A DNA stretch of 34,537 nucleotides from assembly GCA_035341855.1 (NCBI GenBank), contig DAOQWA010000032.1:1-34537 (forward strand), read 5' to 3'. Numbering within the stretch: position 1 is the first letter of the stretch; each line of letters opens with the position of its first letter. Positions 30,201 to 34,537 of this stretch are shown here, piece after piece. The translations under genes and the position numbers were made by a program. Under the pieces are notes generated by a model, which made no database searches, was not told where the DNA came from, and saw only the letters and a list, made by a program, of their open reading frames with translations. Source of the DNA: QQVM01 sp035341855 (GTDB taxonomy: Bacteria > Bacteroidota > Bacteroidia > AKYH767-A > 2013-40CM-41-45).

Positions 30201-33200
30201 TGCAACTACCACATTCTACGTTGCAGAATTTAATGGATATTGCGAAGGACCACGTACTGCGGTTACAGTTACTGTTAATCAGCCTGATCTTGTGACCATC
30301 AATGCATCTGCAACAAGTGTTTGTTTACCGGTATCTCCGGCAATCACTCTTGATGCGGTTCAGACAGGTTCTACCAGCAATTATGTTTATACTTGGTCAG
30401 CTAATCCATCTGGAACAGCAGGTCTGAGTGGTACTTCAGGAGCTAATGTGACCGCAACACCGACGGCTGCAGGTACCTATACTTATACTGTCACTGCAGT
30501 TGATGCAGGTGCAAGTTGTACTACAATAATTGATCAGATCATCGAGGTTAACGCATATCCATCGATTACTACGGTTTCTGCTGTTCCGAGCACTATTTGT
30601 GCCGGTGAGGATGTAACACTGTCGGCCACAATTATTGCGTCATCATCTGATACATCTGCCCTAGGGAACATAACTGGATCAAGCAGCAGCACTCCTACAC
30701 CATTCTATCATGGATGGGGTGGTGTAAAAGCACAATATATTGTACGTGCTTCCGAAATGACAGCCAAAGGATTTGTTGCCGGTGATATCACAAGCCTTGC
30801 GTTTGACGTGCTGGCTACGGGCACAACCTATAATGGATTTGCTATCTCCATGGATACTACCAGTCAGTCTGCATTTACCGGAGCAACGGCACTTCCTGCT
30901 ACTCAGCGCTATTCTTCCGCTTCCGAAACGCCGGTGGTTGGATTGAATACATATAATTTCACTACTCCATTCACATGGAATGGAACTTCTAACATTGTTG
31001 TTTCAGTTTGCTGGAGCAATAACAATTCAGGCGGAACAAGCCGAGCAGTTAAAACGACTTCACCTGGATTTACATCTTCAATGTATATCATTGCGGATAA
31101 TGCTCCTTCCGCAGATGTTTGTGCAGCCATTACTACAACTACTCCTGTGACGCTTGGTACTCTAAGATCAAGTGGTACAAGTTCTACACGACCTCGTATG
31201 GTATTTACCGGTCAAATTGGTTCATCTCAAACAGCAAATTACGCTTGGGAGTGGAACCCGGGTAGTTTGAGTGGAAGCAGTGTTGTGGTTAGTCCTTCAA
31301 CAACTACTACATATACCGTTACTGCAAGTGCAGGAGTTTGTACAGATGATTCTACTGTTACAGTAACAGTAAATCCATTGCCGACTACTCCGGTTGCTAC
31401 CAATTCTACACAGTGTGGTATCGGAACACCAACATGTTCTGTTGCCGGTGGTGCGGGAACATTTAATTGGTATCTGGTTCCGGCAGGTGGTACTTACTTA
31501 CCAGGACAAAGTGGTACAAGTCTTACTTCATATCCTATTTCCGAAACAGATACATTCTATGTTTCAGAACATGATGGATTGTGCGAAAGTATGCGTGTAA
31601 TGGTTATTGCAACTGTGGATCCGGTAGATACATTAACAGCCACAATTTCTTCTGATACAATTTGTATCGGAGCATCCGCCACCCTTACTGCGGTACAAAC
31701 AGGTGGTGTTGCTAACACATTTACCATTACTTGGACATCAAGCCCTGATAGTTTAAGCGGTATTGTTGGGTCTGCAGGCGGTGGAAGCGTAGTGGTCACA
31801 CCTCTGCAATCCGGAACTTACGTTTACACTGTTAATGGAGTGGATGGAGCATGTAATGCGCAACCATCTTCAGTTACACTGGTTGTACTTGATAACCCGA
31901 CTATCGATATCGGACCTGATCTTACAATATGTTCAGGTGAATCGGTAATGTTGACGGCATCCAATGTATCCATCGATGCAACTTTGTCTAATTCGATCAC
32001 AGTTAATTTGTCAAATCCTACCACTGATGAAGATGGAGGAGTATCAGGTACATCAGGATATATTTGTCCTGGCCTGAACAATGTAGGATCGTTCACCTTG
32101 CCTCCAATTCCTGGTACGGTTATCGGTGCTCGCCTGACTATTACCGGCGTTGGACTGAATAGTGGATCTTATGGTTCAGAGGTGAGACTCAATTTCTCAG
32201 GTACCGGTATCAACGGAACGTCTCCTTGTTTCCAGGGAGCAACTTCCGCTACAACTCCAAACCCGTTCAATTGGGCGACCTTTAGTGCAGATACAGCATC
32301 CCTTGCAGCCTTGTTAAATACTGCAGGAGGTAGTGTTGATATTTACTATAGTGAAGCATATAATGATAATACTACAGGTCCGGATGCTACTTTCCCTGCC
32401 ACGGCTACCCTGCAGTACTACTATACTCTTCCTGTTGATATTGACTGGACATCAGACCCTGCCGGAATTACCGGAACAGGTACTACCCTGAATACCGGAG
32501 CGCTTACAGCATCTACCACAATTTATGCCACCGCAACAAGTTCAGCAGGTTGTTCAACAACAGATACTCTTGATATCACTGTTGTAACATCACCGGGTAT
32601 GGCGACGATCACAGCATCTTCTGACACGATCTGTAATAGCGGAAGCGTTACACTCACCGCAAGTGACCTTGCGATCGGATCATCAATTCAATGGCAGAGT
32701 TCACCAAGCGGATTGGATGATACCTGGACTAATGTTGGTACCGACTCGCTTCAGTACAATACAGGTTCAATCACTTCTGACACGTACTACAGATTATATG
32801 CTACTTGTAGTGGTACTGATACTTCTGACGCAATCCTGATTGTATTTGCTGCACCGACTGTATCAGCTACAGATAATTCACGTTGTGGAGTTGGTCCGAT
32901 TACATTGACAGCCACCAGCAATGGTACTGTCAACTGGTATGCCGGTTCAAGTGGCGGATCACCTGTATTCAGTGGTAATCCATACACTCCTGTCCTGACT
33001 GCTACAACTACTTATTGGTTAGAAGCTGCGATCGGAACTTGTATCAATACAGGTGGACGTGTTCCACTGACTGCTACACTGAACACAGCTCCGTCTGTTG
33101 GATTTACAGTCAGTGCAAGCTCGGTTTGTGATGGAGAATCTGTCACCCTTACTGCCAGCAGTTCCAATGATCCGAATTACACCTATTACTGGTCAACTGA

Positions 33201-34537
33201 TGGTATCAATACCATCTTTATCGGTAACCCTTATACATTCACTCCTGATTCAACAGCGAGTTATTATGTAATTGGTATTGACAGCACCGGTGGTACTTAC
33301 GATCTGTGTGGGGCTATTGACGGACCACAAACAATAACATGGAACGAACAACCTGATGTTCCGGTTGTCACCCCTTCGATGTCTACGGTTTGTGTTGCAG
33401 GTGATTCTGTTCAGTTAACGGTAACTAATCCACCGACCCCTTCTCCGGGACTTGGTCAAATCGGTACCGCTACTACAACCACAACTGCAGAACCTAATCC
33501 ATATTATACAACATACCATGGTAATAAAAACCAGTATCTGATCCTTGCTTCTGAGTTAAGCTCAGCCGGATTTGTTGCCGGTAATATGACCAATTTAGGT
33601 TTTGATCTGCGTGGTGTAACTACATCCCTTGATTTGACAAACTTTACTCTAAGCATGGGTAATACATCATTGTCAGCATTGACTGCGGCCTTTGAGACCG
33701 GTTTGACTCAGGTTTATACAACCCCTAGTTATTCTGTGATTGCTAATGCAAATACCATTACCAATCATACGTTCTCAACACCTTTCTATTGGGATGGAAG
33801 TTCAAACATCATCATAGAGACATGTTTTAACAATTCAGATTGGAATGGTTCGCAGACCATTGCTTATACAACAACAGGCTTCACTTCTGCAACCTATTAT
33901 CGTGCAGATGCACCTGATGTATGTACAAGTCCGGGTACGCCTACTACAAGTTCAAACCGACCTAACTTGTATATCAATGGAATGCAAGCTTCGCAAGTTG
34001 TGTACACCTGGAATCCGGGTGGAGCAACAGGACAAAGTGTGTATGTTACTCCTACTGCATCCACTGTTTATACAGTGACTGCAACCATTGGACCTTGTAG
34101 TGCGACCGGTACAGCTCAGGTAGATTATACTCCTGTTAACCTTGTGATCACTCCAAGCGGATCCACTTCATTCTGTGGTTCAGGTACAGTTGATTTGGAT
34201 GCAGGTGCAGGTTATGCTTCTTACTCATGGTCAGACGGTACTTCCACTATTGGAACTACTCAGATGATCACAGTAAGTCCGACTGCAACAACCAGTTACA
34301 CAGTTACAGTTGATAGTGGAGCATGTACTGTTTCTGAAACTATTGATGTAACGGTTTATCCTTCTACACCGATCAACATTTCTCCTTCTTCTACTGTACC
34401 AATTTGTGGAGGAGCAGGAAGTATTACTCTGACAGCAGATGCAGGCTATACTAATTATATGTGGAGTCCTGGTGGCGAGACTACTGATGCCATCGTAGTA
34501 TCACCTGTAGCAACTACAGAGTATACTGTAACAGCAG
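18253..34537 (+). CDS. Giant secreted modular adhesin (5' part; continues beyond the window)
   Basis: One frame runs from the ATG at 18253 to the last base without a stop: at least 5,428 residues. Residues 1-36 are a signal peptide with a long polar start (FNRWMLFAGIAMMSMFTFVAQAQ region). Order afterwards: beta-helix 1 (about 37-546), Ig/PKD-like units, nidogen-like guest (755-956), cleaved-adhesin/MAM-like guest (about 1203-1361), SprB repeat (about 1413-1491), Ig-like units, beta-helix 2 (about 1893-2730), a short Fn3-like unit, GEVED (about 2867-3015), then Ig_7/Ig/host super-repeats to the window edge. It is rich in Thr, Ser, Gly, Ala and Val, poor in Lys and Arg, with regularly spaced Cys (ICxG and DGxC). 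It should be exported by Sec and then the T9SS, but the C-terminal sorting domain is not visible. Likely roles are gliding or surface adhesion, by family analogy with SprB. Confidence 0.93.
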   Translation, partial: MKTNNYSKTQSTSFNRWMLFAGIAMMSMFTFVAQAQVSVTATAGDVGPTAYTTVNAAFTAINAGTHQGDITVTVTANTTEPATPVPLLRSNSPSSYTSVLITASGDVTINSAASPSTNRGIIELAGADNVTIDGDDPGTGGDRNLTIQSVASSTAGIACVRISSNSATGTDGADNVTVKNCNIVGSRNSATSTVNNYGIQFSNGTSTSSSSTGAYSSLNTVIENNLITRTYRAVHAYGSSSSYPNTGIQILNNIMGSSTSADNIGFRGILIQYSAVSSGGAVISGNDISVGDLGSSGYSSTIAGIEVGTVNYGISIIGNNIHDINQPSTSGYGAHGIYVTGSTNNTLSTIANNFIRDCKMVVYQTSTTSTFIPTGVFFTAGATGVSFIHNTISLGAQLGSGVNFSSFGVNASVSGVRFTEFSNNIVVNNSTSTTAYGFYTSNTLNISGGTVNNNNYYVPGGHVGYYNAGNRTSLADWQSATSKDAASLNINPPFTSSSDLHIPASTSTLLESGGLSSSITTDFDGDSRPSGGLAVAPDIGADEFDGSNPNFCSGTPTAGTISGAASVCGGTGTTLSLSGASTESGISYQWASSTTMGGPYTNMGTAATQATGALTVDTYYIVTLTCSNGGGTASAAEHAITITAAPSVGVSGSASAYCTGGSPVTLTASGADTYAWSPAGGLSATTGTTVDATPTLNTTYTVVGTDAGTTCTASATTTVAVVGTPTVSATATPAFVCSGGNSQLFATGVSGTQVANYGYTYSTGATLDPMSGSTTVISSGNDDTPMASPENIGFSFVLNGTAYTQYSASPDGWLRLGSGTATAEYSNSVTSTSNTPKIYGYWDDLATGTDGNVQTLLTGTAPSRIFIAQWFVTIPRNTTGAANSTFQVWLYEGSNKIELRYGTMGSGSMSASVGVTASATSYQSITVTSNTSSNTTANNSVANQPASGTMYSFSPGAFTYSWTPSTFLNFDNIQDPEAQSVTATTTYTVVASELGCVSSGSDVTVSLATPVSVAVNSPTICDGQSAALTAVPTDGGPPITYAWSPATDLDATTGVTVNASPTSTIDYTVTATDACATTASAIATVTVEATPSASVTPAGPLVECLNEASQLVSSTSAGSPTYQWTLNGGNIGVGGTSANYTPAASGNYAVIVTDGNCSSTSNVVAVTINPSPTAVTADADVSAICAGGVVNLTSSANSGESVSLNYSEGFEAGLPSGWTVLQGGTGNLWTITTSPSGSAHGGSGVAQYLYNSTEDANTWLITDAFNLVAGATYTIEFWERTSGSFPEQLKLTVGTAQTIAAQTTTLLDLGSHTASSYTLRSTTFAPSSTGTYYFGWHAYSLADEYYINIDDISITGSLSIPASFAWTSTPGGFTSAAMDTLDHPSSTLTYTVTATNSFGCTASATTSSVYVNDLGVSGTPTDATCYGVSDGSIVASGSGGTPAYEYSLDGSIWQSSATFSGLASGTYTLYIKDTQPCTTSVGGIVVGSPAQLVVSASTGYSGFACDGDDVTLTATSGFVSYDWTGPNSYSDNVNPSVITGAGLVANGTYTVTVSDGSCSETATTDVTLNPVGTITVSLASGANPSCDGTPITFTATPANAPSPTYEFFLNTVSVQNSSSDTYTYTPVDGDQLYVVLSQVTSGCATGSPATSNTVTQNVDTVPDAPTISAGGPLTFCANIADVTLTSSYVGGNEWSTTETTDAITTNVSGSYTVTYTDGNGCSATSAATVVTANTSAVAITSSNPGGLCTGATVTLTANATPAATDYLWSTTETTQAIDITTSGTYDVTTTDANGCTATNSIVVSDVALPTASISGNASICTGTTETLTASATAGSGTIATYQWVLNGSTNVGLNQDTYDATAAGSYTVIVTNSNGCSVTSAAHVLAATGPLSGAYTIGAGAASCTNYTSFASAFNDLNTKGVAGNVVFTVSSGYTETAPAGGLTLNQCALSTGLVSNASQTISFVSAGAPNPVITAGVGTSTTLDAIVKLVGADYVTFNGIDLAESAANTTSTTRAEWGYALLKCDGNNGSNYNNIINCSVTLNKAHTATRAIYSGNHTAASTTGLSYTGLANDPAEVNASRNGNNTFYGNSIQNTYGAFSLNGNSSASGNQSLNDTLNAIGVIGQGANVITDFGGTSTSCTVIGSANQRGITIDNNSITGGTGTTSTLTGINPGAGVWGKIRNNQLNLVTSSTSSSITGISISFGGGSVANPNIVMVTGNTVTMSSTTLTSGTITGITCSASGTGAQITVRSNTVSGCTFNSATSGAFNGITQTHSSSSTVNDVSNNIVSSNSVTGTGQFLGVNSFAGNSPTSSTLSMDTNTVSLNTKGGTGSMFCIYNGVTSSASLTMTQNGNTVNGNVITGGSSACTLVGITAQATNYTMDGNTVTNNSVTTVSGTAAGNVLAIQSSGAGTATSAITNNTIAGVTLGGVSSGASLVRGILATTAATDNRTISGNNISDVSTSFTTSATCIGIISVTGGTSNIYKNKIYGFTPGQNGTVFSGTKGIIIGGGTTNNVYNNLIGFDFSVAVLTSNNSVVGLEVSGGTNTNLSYNTVRLAGSGSGTSFGSSGINLTVTTANVTMKNNLILNLLNSGGTGGAAAVGLRRTSAALTGYNSASNNNLWYAGAASSSHLLYYDGTNSDQTIAAFKARVSPAESASQSGNPTLLSVSGASANFLHVDPSVSNLAESGGMAITGIDDDFDGDIRQGSIGYAGTGTAPDIGADEFDGISSAPTFSNVVNPTVSCTASSHAISIDVATAAGVIDSVKLSYSFNAVPQTPINMTVPTSGNTYSFTVPVATPGNAVVTWSVAAYNSGGFSSIYTGTSYQDEYLVAPLAVASPDTICLGESVDLLASGPPPAAPAASSYCASTHTSGCSTDAITNVTLNTLVNTTGCNVYTNYSGLGGAYTTTISAGSNPHSLSISFGSDGSQYSGAWIDYNHDGVYDASEFLGAGGNAGSNGTIAIPFNIPLTAYNGVTRMRVIGGNDSPVTSGQACGASSSTWGETEDYDVTITGATSFGPADPIFTSFSWSDGVNTVTGNPAVAIPSAAGTYTFTLTASDGVCSINASTDTVVVLPIPAAPFGVDSTQCGNGIPACYVQGTVGATFNWYDAASGGTLLQSGLDTTYLTSINATTVFYVSEVGTNGCPGERVMVTATVTAPDPIDAQSTLVAICPNESIDLSVIQTGSNNTYDYTWTASPSSGSGISGTLIGSPVNVTPFIPGTYTYIVTAIDIAASCVIQDSVSVLVNNVPNITSITAIPDTICAGDSTVLTALTPGIGPGTVLSGTATTTEFNGVYRNGFGNGDFRHQLLFTAAELSSAGLYAGDITGLTFHVSSAGSGSADNYNIRMAHTSATALSSSVLSASLVNVANAVTYTAVLGDNYHPFNIAPFTWDGTSNVLIDICYTISAFGGSSTLHATTPAFIGNVNILGTAGACTSTGTTNTFANRPIVTFSGQTNAQSAGTYNWVWDPGTLSGNQVSAFPGTSTNYTVTATDPATTCTNSANINVFVNPSPPAPTAVNGSHCGNLTPTCSVIGNGGAYFTWYTDSTSNSFIAGQSGSSLVSYPRTQTDTFYVSETYAVGSCEGPRVMVIETYTAADAITATATVPNDTICPFGTVTLDATQGTLNTYTTYDWTTVPAGGSATGQNTTASAPNIPGQLIWKVTASDGTCSTEAYDTIFVAAPPAIASLTASEDSVCPGTNVTLTAQTAMVTTYYTDSVTISLSNPTTDEGNGSSGTGGYVCPGNNLIGSFTLPVIAGTPVGASLKINGIGLNGGSFGSEVRLSLSGSGITGTSPCFQGASSTSTPNPFNYVTGVGGPASDTATMAALLNPAGGSVSINYADAYNDVTAGPDASFPASATLVYTYSVTSPATAVTWTWEPGTIVGNPIVVNPTSTTTYTVKAEDGNAYGCYNEATITVVVNPEPLAPINPVDLVQCGSSVPLISVTRSGASTDSFKWYTVSSGGTAIVGETDSVLTSLIVSATTTFYVAEFNGYCEGPRTAVTVTVNQPDLVTINASATSVCLPVSPAITLDAVQTGSTSNYVYTWSANPSGTAGLSGTSGANVTATPTAAGTYTYTVTAVDAGASCTTIIDQIIEVNAYPSITTVSAVPSTICAGEDVTLSATIIASSSDTSALGNITGSSSSTPTPFYHGWGGVKAQYIVRASEMTAKGFVAGDITSLAFDVLATGTTYNGFAISMDTTSQSAFTGATALPATQRYSSASETPVVGLNTYNFTTPFTWNGTSNIVVSVCWSNNNSGGTSRAVKTTSPGFTSSMYIIADNAPSADVCAAITTTTPVTLGTLRSSGTSSTRPRMVFTGQIGSSQTANYAWEWNPGSLSGSSVVVSPSTTTTYTVTASAGVCTDDSTVTVTVNPLPTTPVATNSTQCGIGTPTCSVAGGAGTFNWYLVPAGGTYLPGQSGTSLTSYPISETDTFYVSEHDGLCESMRVMVIATVDPVDTLTATISSDTICIGASATLTAVQTGGVANTFTITWTSSPDSLSGIVGSAGGGSVVVTPLQSGTYVYTVNGVDGACNAQPSSVTLVVLDNPTIDIGPDLTICSGESVMLTASNVSIDATLSNSITVNLSNPTTDEDGGVSGTSGYICPGLNNVGSFTLPPIPGTVIGARLTITGVGLNSGSYGSEVRLNFSGTGINGTSPCFQGATSATTPNPFNWATFSADTASLAALLNTAGGSVDIYYSEAYNDNTTGPDATFPATATLQYYYTLPVDIDWTSDPAGITGTGTTLNTGALTASTTIYATATSSAGCSTTDTLDITVVTSPGMATITASSDTICNSGSVTLTASDLAIGSSIQWQSSPSGLDDTWTNVGTDSLQYNTGSITSDTYYRLYATCSGTDTSDAILIVFAAPTVSATDNSRCGVGPITLTATSNGTVNWYAGSSGGSPVFSGNPYTPVLTATTTYWLEAAIGTCINTGGRVPLTATLNTAPSVGFTVSASSVCDGESVTLTASSSNDPNYTYYWSTDGINTIFIGNPYTFTPDSTASYYVIGIDSTGGTYDLCGAIDGPQTITWNEQPDVPVVTPSMSTVCVAGDSVQLTVTNPPTPSPGLGQIGTATTTTTAEPNPYYTTYHGNKNQYLILASELSSAGFVAGNMTNLGFDLRGVTTSLDLTNFTLSMGNTSLSALTAAFETGLTQVYTTPSYSVIANANTITNHTFSTPFYWDGSSNIIIETCFNNSDWNGSQTIAYTTTGFTSATYYRADAPDVCTSPGTPTTSSNRPNLYINGMQASQVVYTWNPGGATGQSVYVTPTASTVYTVTATIGPCSATGTAQVDYTPVNLVITPSGSTSFCGSGTVDLDAGAGYASYSWSDGTSTIGTTQMITVSPTATTSYTVTVDSGACTVSETIDVTVYPSTPINISPSSTVPICGGAGSITLTADAGYTNYMWSPGGETTDAIVVSPVATTEYTVTA
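18361..19890 (+). other. Encoded domain: N-terminal parallel beta-helix-like region
   Basis: Residues about 37-546 of the giant protein have many short repeats ending in asparagine ladders, such as NNLITRTYRAV, GNDISVGDL, GNNIHDINQ, ANNFIRDC and NNIVVNNS. This is the pattern of right-handed parallel beta-helices of the pectate-lyase or NosD type. It opens with AGDVGPTAYTTVNAAFTAIN and closes with FDGDSRPSSGGLAVAPDIGADEFDG (shown here only as landmarks at 19819-19893). The family includes carbohydrate-binding and lyase domains; no catalytic site could be identified. Confidence 0.7.
20515..21120 (+). other. Encoded guest domain 1: nidogen-like beta-sandwich inside a PKD/Ig host
   Basis: Residues about 755-956 contain GFSFVLNGTAYTQYSASPDG, then IYGYWDDLATG, APSRIFIAQWFV and FQVWLYEGSNKIELRYG, a pattern like nidogen (NIDO)-type domains of surface proteins. 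It interrupts an Ig-like unit: AFVCSGGNSQLFATG lies before it and FTYSWTPSTFLNFDN after it. Confidence 0.6.
21859..22335 (+). other. Encoded guest domain 2: cleaved-adhesin/MAM-like domain inside a PKD/Ig host
   Basis: The segment begins YSEGFEAGLPSGWTVLQGG, continues NTWLITDAFNLVAGATYTIEF, and ends YYINIDDISITGS, which is the layout of cleaved-adhesin or choice-of-anchor J jelly-roll domains. It interrupts a host unit: SAICAGGVVNLTSSA lies before it and SFAWTSTPGGFTS after it. Confidence 0.75.
22489..22725 (+). other. Encoded SprB-type repeat
   Basis: ATCYGVSDGSIVASGSGGTP, then YEYSLDGSIWQSSATFSGLA and SGTYTLYIKDTQPC, matches the SprB repeat (C.G..DGSI...GGTP.Y.YS.DG). This repeat is named after the gliding-motility adhesin SprB of Flavobacterium. 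There is a single copy here. Confidence 0.85.
23929..26445 (+). other. Encoded domain: second parallel beta-helix-like region
   Basis: Residues about 1893-2730 again show asparagine-rich rungs (GNSIQNTYGAF, DNNSITGG, GNTVTMSS, NNTIAGVT, GNNISDVS, NKIYGFTPG, NNLIGFDFS). The region closes with FDGDIRQGSIG and APDIGADEFDG-like sequence at 26410-26439, almost the same ending as the first beta-helix. It opens GAYTIGAGAASCTNYTSFAS, a start seen in many Bacteroidota surface proteins. It is longer than the first helix region. Confidence 0.7.
26851..27297 (+). other. Encoded guest domain 3: GEVED domain inside a PKD/Ig host
   Basis: YCASTHTSGCSTDAITNVTL opens the domain, WIDYNHDGVYDASEFLG is its acidic calcium-like loop, and GVTRMRV then STWGETEDYDVTI closes it. 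These are the hallmarks of GEVED domains, with GETED in place of GEVED. It interrupts a host unit: DTICLGESVDLLASG lies before it and FTSFSWSDGVNTVTG after it. Confidence 0.9.
28105..28640 (+). repeat. Guest module A, copy 1
   Basis: The landmarks are HQLLFTAAELSSAGLYAGDI, TGLTFHV, FTWDGTSNVLIDICY and RPIVTFSGQ. The flanking host halves are DTICAGDSTVLTA and YNWVWDPGTLSG. It is probably a beta-sandwich of about 180 residues. Similar segments occur in other Bacteroidota secreted proteins, but I cannot name a defined family. Confidence 0.8.
29407..29862 (+). repeat. Guest module B, copy 1
   Basis: The landmarks are SVTISLSNPTTDEG, GGYVCPGNNLIGSFTLP, GSFGSEVRLSLSGSGITGTS, PCFQGAS, AYNDVTAGPDASFPASATL. 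The flanking host halves are DSVCPGTNVTLTAQ and VTWTWEPGTIVGN. About 150 residues, with two conserved Cys (CPG and PCFQG). No family is recognised. Confidence 0.8.
30652..31220 (+). repeat. Guest module A, copy 2
   Basis: The landmarks are KAQYIVRASEMTAKGFVAGD, ITSLAFDV, FTWNGTSNIVVSVCWSNN and RPRMVFTGQ. The flanking host halves are STICAGEDVTLSA and YAWEWNPGSLSG. It is clearly homologous to copies 1 and 3 along its length. Confidence 0.8.
31990..32430 (+). repeat. Guest module B, copy 2
   Basis: The landmarks are SITVNLSNPTTDED, GYICPGLNNVGSFTLP, GSYGSEVRLNFSGTGINGTS, PCFQGAT, AYNDNTTGPDATFPATATL. The flanking host halves are LTICSGESVMLTASN and DIDWTSDPAGITG. It is close to copy 1 at protein level over its full length, with silent differences in the DNA. 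Confidence 0.8.
33463..33990 (+). repeat. Guest module A, copy 3
   Basis: The landmarks are HGNKNQYLILASELSSAGFV, AGNMTNLGFDL, FYWDGSSNIIIETCFNNS and RPNLYINGMQ. The flanking host halves are STVCVAGDSVQLTV and VVYTWNPGGATG. Confidence 0.8.

Larger units (their letters stand above)
27481..34135 (+). repeat. Protein-level super-repeat: Ig_7, long Ig-like domain, host domain with guest
   Basis: Starts near 27481, 28792, 30021 and 31372 define four units of about 1.2-1.35 kb, followed by a degenerate fifth (32593-34135). Each unit has: (1) an Ig_7/CHU_C-type domain with QCG, WY, GG and FYVSE...C(E/P)G.RV; (2) a long Ig-like domain with DTIC, QTG, YTWT and GTYTYTVTAVD; (3) a host domain beginning ICxG..V.LTA, a guest module, and a host ending W.PG.LSG...V.P...TTYTVTA. 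The guests are A, B, A, B, A in order. In the fifth unit the order of the first two domains is changed and an extra Ig-like domain is present. Similarity is clear at protein level and patchy at DNA level, so the duplications are not recent. Confidence 0.85.

Noticed and set aside
18300..34078. Many open frames of 60-107 codons on both strands inside the giant gene (for example 19202-19480 forward and 27831-28136 reverse)
   Set aside because: They are in other frames of the unbroken 5,428-codon frame, have no start signals, and their peptides (rich in V/P/T or Q/L/H) are what the Thr/Ser/Gly/Ala-rich codons give when shifted or complemented.
1..34537. CRISPR array, insertion sequence, transposase, phage or tRNA gene
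   Set aside because: No short regularly spaced direct repeats, no transposase-like protein, no tRNA-like cloverleaf and no attachment-site repeats were seen in any intergenic region.

Overview
The window comes from a member of the Bacteroidota. The signs are: -7 elements of the form TAnnTTTG with few Shine-Dalgarno sequences; a protein with a type IX secretion (T9SS) tail; a YwqK/MORN-repeat protein; and a giant surface protein built from SprB, GEVED, Ig_7/CHU_C-type and PKD/Ig-like domains. The order or genus cannot be resolved from the sequence alone.

Left part (1-9660): ordinary chromosomal genes. These are the tail of a class A beta-lactamase-like serine hydrolase; a small secreted protein of unknown function; rpiB followed by a secreted M28 metallopeptidase (reverse strand, probably one transcript); nadA followed 4 nt later by a secreted MORN-repeat protein; RNase R convergent to that pair; and a membrane-anchored coiled-coil protein. 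The last ends at a perfect 19-bp terminator hairpin.

Middle part (9660-17363): a group that looks sulfur-related. It holds a thioredoxin, an ETHE1-type persulfide dioxygenase fused to two rhodanese domains, a YeiH-family putative sulfate exporter, and an SLC13-type permease with two RCK_C (TrkA_C) domains. A small LamG protein with a T9SS tail sits among them. The inferred theme is oxidation of sulfane sulfur and movement of the sulfur oxyanions. Next comes an ECF sigma factor that overlaps its zinc-finger membrane anti-sigma factor by 4 nt.

Right part (17364-34537): an 889-nt AT-rich leader region with several stem-loops, one followed by eight T residues 55 nt before the start codon. Then one reading frame runs from 18253 off the end of the window with no stop: at least 5,428 residues, 47% of the window. 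It encodes a secreted, Thr/Ser/Gly/Ala-rich modular adhesin. The most striking feature is its architecture. At least eight PKD/Ig-like host domains are each interrupted at the same place, between the 'ICxGxxVxLTA' strand and the 'YxWxPG' strand, by a whole guest domain. The guests are a nidogen-like domain, a cleaved-adhesin/MAM-like domain, a GEVED domain, and two further modules here called A and B. From 27481 on, the guests alternate strictly A-B-A-B-A inside a roughly 1.2-1.35 kb super-repeat (Ig_7, long Ig-like domain, host plus guest). The C-terminus, where a T9SS signal would be expected, lies outside the window.
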